Below are positions 25,043 to 37,795 of a stretch of DNA of 64,000 nucleotides, piece by piece. The stretch is from positions 27,578,954 through 27,642,953 of the forward strand of contig OW203764.1 of the NCBI GenBank assembly GCA_934045905.1, given 5' to 3'. Position 1 is the stretch's first letter. Each line of letters starts with the position of its first letter. The notes beneath the pieces are model-generated. The model was not told where the DNA came from. It saw nothing but the letters and a program-made list of their open reading frames with translations, and searched no databases. The stretch is from Leuctra nigra. Taxonomy: Eukaryota > Arthropoda > Insecta > Plecoptera > Leuctridae. The position numbers were made by a program, and so were the translations under genes.

Positions 25043-26460
25043 TAAAAATGTCTGAATTTTTAAGCTTGGTTTGAGTCAAGTTTTGGGACAATGAAAAGTT
25101 TGTGTTGGTCTTTAAAATCTTTTAGGTCGACTCAAAAATAGCAATTTTATTACGTTCACATTTTTGTTAGAACTTTTGATTCCTTCGTTTCCACACAATA
25201 TTACTACTAAAACTCGGACCGGAGCACCATTGGAAAAAGTTAAAATGATATGGATGTAGGGGTTAGTTGTGACAATACATTATTTACATACTTACATGGT
25301 TTTGCATCGTACATAGGTATGTTTATTTATTTATATTGTTGCTTTTTTAAAGTACAAACATATAATTGTCAATCTTGAACATCTTAACATTATGAAGAGA
25401 GAAAACCTACCTACATTAAAAAAATCGATAGCAGAACAGAGAATGTATAGTTATGCAATTAAAAACTGTTGTAAACGTATCCCTCTCCTGTTGCTACTTC
25501 TTCCATGCAACTTGGGAGCTTATTTTTTATTCGGTCAACATTGCCGAGTTGCATCACTGGCGGCGTGGTTGCGAACTCATTGTGGTGTTTTTCTAGTTCC
25601 TTATTATCCCCACAATAAAGCCACTTACATGATGTATGCTTGACTGAGTCAGAATTTATAACGTCTTGAACGCTTCTCTGCACGTTCATCTTGATGGACA
25701 TAATTCTAATGGGCCGTTTCTGAAGACGGAAGAAATTACCTTCATCCCCTCTCCCACCCCACCCCACAACCAAAAACATGATGCCATAAATAAAGTAGTG
25801 TATTACGTGGAAATAGCGCCATTTGGTTTGCCCCTTGCGGCAGCATATTGAGTACGAATGCATCTTCTCAGTCATTCAACAAGTTTATTCGACTTCAGCT
25901 CGTGGTCTATCAAGATCCAACACATGCTACCCCAAGTGTTCTTCACTACTCGCGAATCAGTTTCATCTTGTTAGGATAGTGAGCCTAACTTCAACCAAAG
26001 TCGTCCTCACCCTCACTACTTCGTGGGTGACATCCTTGGTTGATATAAATTATAAAAAGGGTTGGGTTCAGGTAGGATCCCTGGGGGACGCTGTGTCTCG
26101 CAGGAGACCAGCTGGACGAACAGGAGTCTTGAAGTGGTACTCGCTATTGGTGACAGGAAGGAAAGGAAGGACACCGTAGTGGTTAATTAGTTATCTACAT
26201 CGTAGACATAGATACATTGCATGGAATTTCCGCAGTCTTTTGTCGGTCCTCGATATGTCCCGTTCCTCTCCAAGGGTGAAGATTGCCGAGATCGTCGTTT
26301 GCCCCGCGAGGAAATCATGTCGTTGGTACAGATAGTAGACAGGTACACCTGCGGATTCATAAAATGCTTGCAATATTTTAAGTTCTTTTTCAAAACTTGA
26401 TTATTCAAACGACAATACAGAGGTAACCAGATGGCGAACATGTGGGGTTGGAGGGTTTGA
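25043..26460. other. No recognisable gene
   Basis: Open frames at 25459-25875 (minus) and 25823-26179 (plus) lack recognisable motifs and overlap each other on opposite strands. Confidence 0.45.
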
Positions 26461-26462
26461 TT

Positions 26463-27369
26463 ATTGAGCGAGCGTAGCGAGCGTCACCACGGTACTCTTA
26501 TGGCACTTTCTCTGTGTGTGTGTTTTTTTTTTGTGGTCACACCCCAGGTCAAACCGCTCAAGCAATCAATCTGAAATTTTGTACACATACTAACGTACTC
26601 TATGCGGTCCCTGGGATCGTTTTTGAACGGGATCCCGTGATTGGTTCAAATTTTAAAAAAATTATCTTTCGATTGGTTTGTTTTATCAATTTGAAATTTT
26701 GACAAGTCATTACCACTAACATTTTACCCAATCATACAAAGTTTCAGCCAAATCCTCCCATTGGTTAAAATTTAAAAAAATCTTTCATATGATTTTTGAA
26801 ATTTAAACTAGAACCGTATGACCGATCAACTTAAAACTTTGCATGGTCATTGGGACCAACATTATCTGTATTTTGACAATTTTCAGACTTATCTGTGTTT
26901 AAATCCAAAAGTTATTGGCATTTTACTGACATTTTGCGTGTAATCTGTCAAATTTCTCGAAAATGTTGATCACGGCTACTTCGACTCTTTATAGTTCCAA
27001 GGTAGTTAGAGCAGAAACTTTCAAACGTATGAAACTGATATGACCGTTCAACAGATCGTCTAATATTGTGTAAGTACACACACTTTTATCATATGAGTGG
27101 TCCCAGGTATTTTTTTTTATATATATCCTATGATTTTTGAATTTTAACAAGGAACATTTTTATCAAAGGTTCAATCAATCAACTTAAAACTTTGCATGGC
27201 TATTGGGACTAATACTTTAGGAATATTTTGAGATTTTTATACCTACAAGTCTGACGAATTTCAAGAATTATTGGCTTTTAATGATATTTTCGATATACAT
27301 ATTTTCGGTTCGAGGTGTTGCGCGTGTCCGTGCTCGCTCATCAACGCGTTATACAGAGCGTTTTCCTAG
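26463..27369 (+). mobile_element. Helitron-like element, uninterrupted copy F
   Basis: Head attgagcgagcgtagcgagc, a GT/T-rich stretch, a body with successive gattggtt-type words, and a tail with gctcatcaacgcgttatacagagcg hairpin ending CGTTTTCCTAG|T at 27369. The hairpin 8-9 nt before CTAG and the T flank match Helitron 3' ends. About 907 bp and noncoding. Confidence 0.7.
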
Positions 27370-30300
27370 TAATAACTAACCAACCTCATCACACCTAAAA
27401 TTATTTCTCCGCTCAACAACATTTGTTGATTTGTTTGTTTAAATGAAATATGTTCAATATTGACGGTAATTCGACCTCCATCATTAGGCTCTTACCGTCA
27501 ATTCTTCTGGGCGCCGGTGTACCTTTGTTTAAATCTGAGTAGCACCTATAAGCTTCTCCATTACTTGAGGAGAATGATGTCAGCAAATCAAAGAGCAAAG
27601 TTTTCAAAGTTTAGGATACCAATAGCAAGGAAATATAAAGTAGAATTGAAAATATTCAATTCGTGTAAAATAGTCACTAGATACCTAGACTTTAGCCCTC
27701 TATACCTACAATGATATAACAGTTCAAATGTATCGACCATAAATAGTTATTGTTGAATAAACGCTGTATGGAAATCCAAAAAGAATGACACTCTCATATT
27801 CAATGAAATCATTCTTTTGAGAGGAAAGTATTGCGTTTCCATACTACACCATGAGAGTTCACGTATGACTGAATAATTATTACATTTCACGAAATATTTC
27901 CAAGTTGTTTTCTGTTGATACGTTCTGTTTGATCAGCCGTGAATGTGAATGTGATGGCATAGATCATGTTAGTCAAGTCAGTGAACTAGAATTCATAAAA
28001 GCTGCACCGAGCATTTCTAATCACTCAACGCTCACATAATTTCATTCAACTTCAAGACTGCCATTAATGAGTACACTCACATTTTCATTTATATAGATTT
28101 CGAGGGGAATAAATGATAAGAAAATGGTAGAGCTTGAACTTGTACTTCGGAGGTCCTGGGTCGATTCCCTCGACAGGATCGGAGCATCTTTTGCTGGGAC
28201 AAATGCCGTCTAGTAATAGCCGTCCGCAAACAACACAAGTAAATACGAAAATGAGATAAGAAAAACATACAAAATATAAGCCTCTGATCATCCAAATAAA
28301 CATTTTTTTAAATTAGTTTCTATATTTAGAAGGAAGCAGAAAGAATTGTTGTAATGAATCTTGACAGCCTTCGCTCCAAATAACACGCATTTCATGTTGA
28401 AACGAATAGTTGAAAGAATTGTGAAAACGTGAGTGAATTCAGGATATTTTCATAAATTCACATTTTTCTTGCGTTCTACAAATATTTTACAGACAATATT
28501 GTCATATTTGTATTTTTCGAAACAACATGTTATAGTTCTCTCGAAAAACAATGTGCGTAGTGTCCATAGTTTTTCCCAACGTAGCCTAAACAACATTAAG
28601 AATTGTATATTGTTTGCATACAATTATTCTGCAAAACATCGATTTGATTTTTTGTTACCATAAATTATCGGGGAATGTTTCTTGTAACTTCCATAATGTG
28701 TTGTTCTGGAATACTTCTACATTTTCGGAGCAACATCGGAGCAACAGTGTCGGAGGTTTTGGAGGTTTTGGTAAAATGCTAGGTAAATTGCCAGGGTTCC
28801 ATAGCATTTTAAGTCAAGTTAGTTAATTTGATTATTTTTTCAATTTACTATTTTTTTAACATGTACAAGGCGTTTTCCTAGTAAAGCAAAGAATGATTTG
28901 TAACAAGTGACAATCGATTTAAAATGTCGGAGGGTGGGACGAAGTATCTAGCCAGAAATAAACTAAGAACAAAGGTGCGCAATTTAAATGACGCGCAAAT
29001 TAAATGCGCAAATTAAATTTAAATTTAAATTTAAATGAAATGTGGGTGGGGGGGAGAATATTTTCTCAATTGCCTTCAATTCTCTTGATACAATACTGGC
29101 AGTTATTCTGTCTATCTGTCTATCTGTCTATACTAAATATACTGGAGCTGTATTACAAAATCATCTGCATTTGGAATATTATAATTTCCTTTAATGAATG
29201 CTCACGACAGCTCTGAAAGGAGGGAACCCACTTGTAAACGTGTTTAACTCTACTTCGCTGAGCAAGAGTGTTGCTACGAAGGAAATCGAATCAATTTCCT
29301 TCCTTGAATCCGGACGGTTCGTGTGAATTCTCCCCGCGCTTGCACCGAGGCCTGTTATCGCAATCAAATCCTCACGCGCAAGAGAGAGAGAACGTCTCTC
29401 CATCCTCACGCTCAAGAGAGAGAGAAAACGTCTGTCAGCGCGCGATTTGATTAATTCGACCGATGTGTTTGCAGAGTAGTCTTGAGCGGTGTCGAGATTG
29501 GAAGAAGCGACCGCGTGAGGAAACTTGGCATCATGGCCTATGGAATTCAATTAATCGTGACATTTGAAGATATCTGTGGGTATAAAGTGACAGTTGAAGT
29601 TTGGTTTTATGTTGAAAGCTGTTACTTTGGACTTCTCGCTACCACAAACATTTTTCTCAGAACGGAAATGTTTTCAGAGTGTTTTCAAATCATTTCTGCA
29701 GTGTAGAAAACATTTTTAGGATTCTACCAACATAGCAGGGGTAGGGAACGTGTTGCAAGTTTGCAAATTACCTACCTACCACTAAGTTACGCTCTACAAC
29801 CCGAGCCCACGAACATTTTAGAAGATTGAATACTAAATGTGGCCAGCATATTCGTTCAAAAAAACCTAATTAACTTTCACAATAACGTTATTTTACACGC
29901 CAATAATTTTGAGTTGTGTTTTAAATTGCAAAAACTGTCGGTGCAAAAATGTTCAACCCTTGTATATCCATTAAAAAGTACAATTTATATTAGATCATTA
30001 ATTTTCTATGCAATGTCATTTTCCTCCCCTCGAGAATGGATACAGCATGCTGCATGATATACCTAGCAGATACACCATAGCATGTACTTTTTTAATTAAG
30101 ATTACAGACACATATTAAATTGTAACAATAGCGGCTGTATTACTCTCAGTTGTGGACCCATGCGTGCACTCATTTGAAACAATATTTGGCTCTTTATAAA
30201 ATCGACTTTCTCACCAAAGGTGGATTAAGTAAGTCCTCACCCCTGCACCAGAGAGTGCTTGCGGCAGATAAGGCAGAGTAATGCACTACAAGTACTACGT

Positions 30301-31801
30301 GATTCAAGTAAATGCGATGCTCTTATCTCGCTTCTTCATTGCTGCACCGGGACGGATTAAATCACGAAGATATTCGAGAGGATGTTGATGAAAGATGAAT
30401 AATATTCCAAACGTGGTAAACTGTGTGTTTGAAAACCCTGTTTACATATTGTATCACTACACATTTGTCAGTATCACATTTTAAGTTCACAATCATAAGA
30501 CTTTCGCAACACTGTTTACAGACGAGTTTGTTTACATTGACGACCTTGTATGGCGTATTGAAATGGTCTAGCTTGACATATTGAGATACTCGAGCGTCAA
30601 TGCACCGACCAGACGATCGGAGTACCAGAACATCCGTTCGAACAGGCTGAAGGAGAATTTAACATTGACGAATGGAAATGCCGATTCTATGGGTGTACAT
30701 TTTTAAAACATTTACTTTCGAGCGGAAATTCTAAAATATAGCTCGTTATAAATTGTAATGAATTTTCGATAAAATTGTTATGGTGCTCTCGCATTTTGTA
30801 TAGCATCATTTGGAGAAGTAGCAAAATATCAAAGTGTTGGAAAAGAGTGTTGGCTCAACTATTGACAAAGCTTAATGCCTGGCAGGAAAACATATCACGA
30901 ACGTTGAAATATAATTTTAAGTAATTGATGAATAATTATGTCCTGGCATGAACGGAACATAAATATCTTCATTGTGAGTGTTTGGCCCTCGGGCACCGAC
31001 GACGTCGGCGTCAATCCAGGTATGAAGGCAGACTTTGATTTCCCTAATGGAATAGAGTGGTCGGTCCACATCATGAACTAGGTAAGTACAATTAACTGGC
31101 TTTTTGACAAAAAGAGCACAGAAGTAGAAGAGCAAGAGAGAAACCTAAATGAAAAGTGTAATTAGCTGGTGTTTATTTTTAGTTAACGAGGAAACGTATT
31201 CAATATAAGCTTTGATAAATGTGTTTTGTTTAATTGTGAATGAAGCTTACAATCATGTGCTGTAAAACATGGTTATATTGTGGAAAAGATATAGCTCAAA
31301 ATGAAATCTTGTTGAAACAAAACACCTATGTATTTTTATCTCCTCGACCCAATATTATGCGAAATACATTGTTTTCTAACAGATTGATTTCTGATAATAG
31401 GTACCATCATTCCATTCTCCGCGGAGATCTTGAAATTCGTCCGTGCGTTTTGTGTAATGCCTGTCCGTCCGGCCGGGTTACAGAGTTAGTGAGAGGTCCT
31501 ATAATAGGTTCGAGCCGAGATTCGATCACATTTCTCATTTTATCTTCCTGGCACCACTGAAAGTTTGCCATATAATCCAGTAGGTATCTTATTAAACTAC
31601 ATTTTGGTTTCAATGTGTGAAAAGTTTTTATTGATGGATACATTTTCAAACAAAGGGAAAATTGGAAGAAATATTGTCATTTTAGCCATTTTTCCTATGT
31701 TTGCGAAGTGATTTACGATTTTTATGAAAATTATACGAACTACAGGTTGCGGTCTCAATAACAATGACAATTTTCAATTGATCACCCTGGCTAGTTAAGA
31801 T
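27370..31801. other. No recognisable gene; scattered low-complexity sequence
   Basis: 28117-28195 holds a weak tRNA-like string (ggtagagc ... gggtcgattccc). 29109-29131 is a (tctg/tcta) run. 29367-29435 contains a tandem duplication of a cctcacgc..aagagagagaga word. The minus frame 29191-29550 (119 codons) is unrecognised. Confidence 0.45.
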
Positions 31802-32279
31802 CCCAGAAAAAAACACTCCGTGTAAAAAAGGCAGCCAAGTCTCTTTACTTTAAAAAAATTCAACACCGAAAAGGAGTGATATCAAAAAAGGAGCCAAGTC
31901 AATGACATTTCCAAATATTTAATCGTATCTTTGAAATAAAAGTATAAACACCGAGAAATACTTTACAAAAGGACTTGGCGCATCGTTTTTTTAAAGACAT
32001 CATTCTATCCTAAAAGTGGAAAGAAATTTACAAGTAGGTACATTTTCCTCTTTCTATTAGAGCCAGAATCTATGAATCAAGCTACTTTTAGTAATGACTA
32101 TTTTATAGTTTTGTCAATGGCGATAGAAGCATGATTTTATGCTGTAATATATAAGTAATATAAGGGTGAAAGAATTACATAACAATTGGAAGTGGTGAGA
32201 ATGTAGGTTTCTTTGGAAAACTTCCATGGAGTCAGGAGTCAGGATCCTCATCAGTGTGTTGTGTCTAATGTCCGCCCGT

Positions 32280-32359
32280 CCGATCGGGTAGCTCAGTTGG
32301 TAGAGCTCTCGCCCGGCAAGTGAGAGGTCCCAAGTTCGTGCCCCGGTTCGGTCGGATAT
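32280..32359 (+). repeat. tRNA-derived (SINE-like) sequence, right copy
   Basis: Plus-strand counterpart of 2911-2990, beginning ccgatcgggtagctcagttg with the same A box and degenerate B box. Confidence 0.7.
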
Positions 32360-33249
32360 TTTTCACAACACACATCCCTTCATATCAATTGGAAGTGGGC
32401 TCATACATATTCTTGCAGTACTGTTAATATGGCGATATTAGACTGGTATCTTTTCATAATTTGATCTTGACTGAAGGAAATCATGAAACGTTGTCAAATA
32501 ATTACTAACTAATGGAACACAATTATATATTTTTGAAGTGTCAAGTGTATAAAGTTAAATTTTTTAATAGAAATTCAATATGACTGTCTTCTTTGTGAAA
32601 TGTATTTTTATAAAATGTGTATTAATAGAAATTGTTACATGATGAGAAGGTATAACGCATGAGACTTAATTATATTCACCACGAAACAATATTACGAAGA
32701 TAACTATTGTGTATATTTATAGAAAGCATAGACAACAAGTTTCATAGCGTATATAATCATATAGAAAATATTTTACAGAAGGTATGTATAATATGTACCT
32801 AATTGAAAGATGTTTCCCTATTATTCTAAACATTCAAAATGACGGTTGTATATAAATGGCACATGCTTATGAATAGAAAAATGTATTTAAAAAAACGATG
32901 CACCAAGTCCTTTTGTAAAGTATTTCTCGGTGTTTATACTTTTATTTCAAAGATACGATTAAATATTTGGAAATGTCATTGACTTAGCTCCTTTTTTGAT
33001 ATCACTCCTTTTCGGTGTTGAATTTTTTTAAAGTAAAGAGACTTGGCTGCCTTTTTTACACGGAGTGTTTTTTTCTGGGATATCACTTCTTTTGTTAGTT
33101 TATTCATACAGCTTGTAGCACAGCTTGTGTCCGTGCAAGAACTTATTTCTTTAAAAAAATACGCCTATGCCGATTTGGATACTTAGAAAAGTTGCGTTTG
33201 GTATATAAGATTAAAATAATTATCCAAGAAGAATAGCTTTAAGTTTCGT

Positions 33250-33800
33250 TACAATCGGTCCAGCCGTTTTCGATATATGACGTCACTTCCGGTTTTAGCA
33301 ATGGCGGCCGAAAATAATGTCGTCTTGAATTCATAATTATTACTCCTACACATTTCCAAAATTTGGTTGCAATCGGTACAGCCGTTTTTTATATATGACG
33401 TCACTTCCGGTTTTAACAATGGCGGCCGAAAATAATGTCGTCTTGAATTCATAATTATTAGTACAACACATTTCCAAAATTTGGTTGCAATCGGTACAGC
33501 CATTTTCGATATATGACGTCACTTCCGGTTTTAACAATGGCGGCCGAAAATAATGTTGTCTTGAATTCATAATTATTAGTACAACACATTTCCAAAATTT
33601 GATTGCAATCGGTACAGCCATTTTCGATATTTTACGTCACTTCCGGTTTTAACAATGGCGGCCGAAAATAATGTCGTCTTGAATTCATAATTATTAGTCC
33701 AACACATTTCCAAACTTAGGTTGCAATCGGTACAACCGTTTACGATATATGACGTCACTTCCGGTTTTAAAAATGGCCGCCGAGAACACTGCAACCTTGA
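33250..33800 (-). repeat. 118-bp tandem repeat array with ETS-CRE motifs (right copy)
   Basis: Reverse-complement counterpart of 1455-2020, with tgacgtcacttccggt recurring near 33280, 33398, 33516 and 33751 and one altered unit (ttacgtca) near 33633. The unit order is conserved between the copies. Confidence 0.9.
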
Positions 33801-34971
33801 ATTTATAATTATTTACAAAGTACGTTTACTTATATCTATTTTAAAGTATAAAGTGGTGAATTTAGCGTAATTTAGCATATTTATGACGTCATTTCCGGTA
33901 TAGGTCATAAAATGTGTGACGTCATTTCCGGTTTCGATATTTGAATCATCAAATATTACTGATTACATAAAGTTGACCGTCTAAATCGTTTAGCGCTGGT
34001 TTTGTTCTAATCTGTTTAGCCGTTTTTGAGACATGATGTCACTTCCGGTTTCAAAATGGCGGCTTCCGGTTGGTTTTATAACAAGTCAAATGAAATATCA
34101 AAAGTACAAACGTTACATAAATATCAAGACAATCGGATCAACAGTTGTTGCCGAAATGCAAATCGATGTATATTAAATTTCATGACGTCATTTCCGGTTT
34201 ATTTAAAATAATGTTCAGTCTTTTGATATTGATAATCCATAAAGATGACCGTCTGAAACGATTGGCGCAAATTTCGTTCCGATCGGTCCAACCGTTGACG
34301 AGATATGACGTCACTTCCGGTTTCAAAATGGCGGCACAAAAAATTCATGGGGACAAGGTTAAATCAGACGCCAAAAGTGCACACGTGGTAAAAATGTGAG
34401 ATCAATCGGTTCAGCCGTTTAGGCTGTGGCCTGTTTACCGGATTTTAGCTCCAGCCTACTACTATGATTACTGATTATGAAAACCGCCCTAAAACACTGT
34501 TTTCACGGCCCTCTAGCGCGCAAAGGGCGTAACCTATTGTTCCCAAATTTGGTATATGTTGTAGGGTGGGCCATAGCTCGAAATTAAGATATTTCGCAAC
34601 AATGTGAGATTTCTCAATTTTAAGATCCAGTAGGCCGAAAATGCCACTTTGATGCTTACAGTAAAAGTGGGTTTGCTCCAGCCTTTATATGAGAGTGTGC
34701 GCGCGCCGTACGACTTGGCTGGCGTGGAGCGACCGCTCCACTAGAACCAAAATGAAACTATGAATTGAAACTATGAAACTACTATGAAATGTTTCTCAAA
34801 ATGATAAAGAAATGTTTTCAATTAAACGTGATTTATTATGGTAGTTAATGTTACATCTAAGTTAAATTATTATTTTAAAATCGACACTTTTATGACATTT
34901 TCCACCAAAATATAACGGAGTGAATTGGATACATAGAATGAATAAGCATCAAGCCCCTCAATCGAGAGAGA

Positions 34972-36550
34972 CAGGCGCGTAGGAAGGGGGGGGGGGGGGA
35001 GTGGGGGTCAATGACCCCCCCACTTTTCATCTTGACACCCCCAGATATAACCCCCAGATACACACAAATTTTGATAAAGAGATCCAAAAATGCACAAATT
35101 TGCTCCATTATGAGGTTGAATTCTCAAAATTTTCCCAAGTTTTGCAAAGCTAATTGAACAGAGGTATTATCCAATTAGACAATAACTCATTTGTCCAACA
35201 TGATCATCCTCATGAATACAATTTAATAATTACACGTTAAACTATGATACCGAATAAGCACCGTTTTCAAAGCAATTCCAAAATCTATTCTTAATCGATT
35301 ATCTTTAGGGATTTTATCGAATAACAAAATTTACAGATTATAATGCATTTTGTCAAAGTTTCCCAAGAATATTGCATATCACAAATTTTAAATTTCTTTG
35401 AAAACGATGCCAAAATAGCTTCAAATTCGATTGTTTTGCATCAAAAACTCAAAAAATTCCCTGCGGGGCCAATGGGGCTTCTATAAAAACAAATAATTAC
35501 AGTTATATTACATTTGTACTAGGAAAACGCTCAGTGTAACGCGTTGATGAGCGAGCACGGATACGCGCAAATTCTCGAACCGGAAATGCGTACACAACGC
35601 ACAGAAAACATATACATCCATATTGAATTGATTATGATATCAACTTAAAAGTGTATGCTTTTCATCGAAACTTTAAAATAGCATCTAAGCACCTGGTTCA
35701 TAAAGCAAATCAGAATCAATTTTCAATTGGCACTGGAAAACATTCATTTCGATACTTCATTACTGACAGATAATAAAAATGTCAATAACTTCATACGTTC
35801 TTAACTGATTGGGATGAAATTTTGTAAAATAAGAGACAATATTGGTCTTAATGATCATGCAAAATATGAGTTTGATCAGAATTATCGAAGACCGTTTTCA
35901 TTTTTCAGCCTATCAGGAGTTATTTATTTAAATTTTAACCAATGAATGGATTTCAAAAAAAATTAGGGTCTGCAAACAGAGAAGGTTGGTTTTACATGTG
36001 TACAACATTTCAGCTCGATCAAAGAAAAACTCTGACCTGTATAGCCAAAATATGAGTTTGATCAGATTTATCGAAGACCAGTTTCATTTTTCAACCTACC
36101 ATCAGGAGATGTTTATTTAAATTTTAACCAATCAATTTTTTTCAAAAAAATTAGGGGTCAGCAAACAGAAAAGGTTGTCTCCACATGTGTGCAAAATTTC
36201 AGCTCGATCGAAGAAAAACTCTGACCTGTATAGCGTCAGTAAACGGAAAAAAAAAAGAAAAAAAAAGAGGTCCGTGCCAAAAGAGCCAAAAGGAGACGCT
36301 CGCTTCGCTCGCTCAATAAAGTTTCCACAGAATATTGCATTTCACACATTGTAAATTTCTTTGAAAAATATACAAAAATAGCTTCAAATTCGATTCTTTT
36401 GTATCAAAAATTCAAAAAAGGCCCTGCGGGGCAATTTGGGTTGCGGGCTTCCCAGACGCCATTGTAACGACGACTACTTTTCCTCACATTCATTGATCCC
36501 CATAATTTTGACCCCCCCCCCCCACTCAAAATGAAGTTCCTACGCGCCTG
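34972..36550. mobile_element. hAT-type element with 8-bp target duplication, host of Helitron-like copy H
   Basis: Ends CAGGCGCGTAGGAA and TTCCTACGCGCCTG are flanked by GAGAGAGA on both sides (34964-34971 and 36551-36558). Long G and C runs follow the ends. Copy H is inserted at 35519-36315. Sequences on the two sides of H (35371-35480 and 36335-36440) are diverged direct repeats of each other. No transposase was seen. Confidence 0.85.
35519..36315 (-). mobile_element. Helitron-like element copy H
   Basis: Minus-sense head gagcgagcgaagcgagcg at 36315 and hairpin plus CTAG at 35519 with T flank. Contains an internal direct duplication of about 186 bp (35861 and 36047 start aaaatatgagtttgatcaga). 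Its last 254 bp equal those of copy D. Confidence 0.72.
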
Positions 36551-36558
36551 GAGAGAGA

Positions 36559-37410
36559 AACGCTATGGAGGCTCATTAATACGTAAAGAGTTGATGCATT
36601 GACAGAGTTTTTCTAAAGAAGCTCTGATTTTCTTTATAAATAATTTCTATGGTCAGCAAACATCAATCTCACATAGGTATAGCACATCAATCTATCACAC
36701 TGTCACTATCTATATCACATAGTTAGATACCAACATCATTTCAATTTCTGTATCAAATGGAAATTGTTTTTCCTGGCCAGCTAGCTTAGGAGTCCGGGCC
36801 CTAGTAAATGGTAGACTCGCCACCCCCCGACCCAACTTTTGGAACCGGGAGAAAGATTATTATTATTATTATTATTGATTCTTGTTTATTTGTGTCAATT
36901 GTTCAATTATGCCAAAGATTAATATATATATATACAAATATAAATATGTGATATATAAATATCATATACATATGATATAAATATATAAATACATCTATTC
37001 ACATCTATCAATCTTATAATCTTCTAACAACAATATACATCTCTATCACTTATCAGGGGAAAAAATCTTAACTATATTATGTAACACGTACTTTAAAAAA
37101 AAATAAACTAGGGACCTACTTTATTTACGTAACCAACCTATACTCGAAAAAATAATAAACGGTACCTCGAAAGAAAAGGATTGTCTGATGTCTGATAAAG
37201 GTTTGATGGCATCGATAATAACAATTGATAATAACAAGGATTGATTGTCAAGGAACCTGCCAGCAGCCAATCCGTTTTGTGCAAAGTACCGTTTTTAAGA
37301 GGTTTGAGTGTGGCTTAAAATTACTATAAATAGATTACCATCAAGAAAGGTGTTAATTTCATAAAGTAACTCTACAGAACACGTATCACTTCCATTGTGA
37401 TTGTAACACG
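36559..37410. repeat. Spacer with a dispersed repeat shared with 47868-48070
   Basis: 37150-37312 (taataaacggtacctcgaaa ... caaggaacctgccagcagcc) resembles 47866-48070 in the same orientation. An (att) microsatellite lies at 36855-36875. Confidence 0.6.
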
Positions 37411-37610
37411 NNNNNNNNNNNNNNNNNNNNNNNNNNNNNNNNNNNNNNNNNNNNNNNNNNNNNNNNNNNNNNNNNNNNNNNNNNNNNNNNNNNNNNNNNN
37501 NNNNNNNNNNNNNNNNNNNNNNNNNNNNNNNNNNNNNNNNNNNNNNNNNNNNNNNNNNNNNNNNNNNNNNNNNNNNNNNNNNNNNNNNNNNNNNNNNNNN
37601 NNNNNNNNNN
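37411..37610. other. Assembly gap of 200 N
   Basis: Exactly 200 undetermined bases; the round number suggests a default-size scaffold gap, so true length is unknown. Translations across it are meaningless. Confidence 0.99.
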
Positions 37611-37674
37611 ATTATCTAATTTTTTACTTTGCGTACAATTTATGAGTGAGCCACACATTGGATACAAGAACTTA

Positions 37675-37795
37675 TAGGCTGCATTTCACCAAGATTCTAA
37701 ACCCGAGTTAGAGGCGGTAAACCTGTTTTAGAGGCCCCTAAACGAGGTTTACCGTCTCTAACCCGGGTTTAGAATCTTGGTGAAACGCAGCCTTA
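37675..37795. mobile_element. 121-bp palindromic MITE
   Basis: Arms aggctgcatttcaccaagat and atcttggtgaaacgcagcct extend for about 48 bp each around a short centre. TA/TTA at both edges fits a Tc1/mariner-type target site. It could fold into one long hairpin. Confidence 0.8.

Larger units (their letters stand above)
31802..34745 (+). mobile_element. 2.94-kb composite foldback/tandem-array transposon, right copy
   Basis: Near-identical reverse complement of 521-3462, read here in the sense orientation: palindromic arms 31802-32004 and 32876-33079, tRNA-like sequence in the loop (32280-32359), 118-bp array 33250-33800, then hairpin GTGGAGCGACCGCTCCAC and CTAGA at 34728-34745. The flanking sequences differ from those of the left copy, consistent with separate insertions or a duplicated element. 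No transposase frame. Confidence 0.8.

Noticed and set aside
37386..37667. Open frames of 82-93 codons
   Set aside because: They run through the 200-N gap and have no real sequence content.
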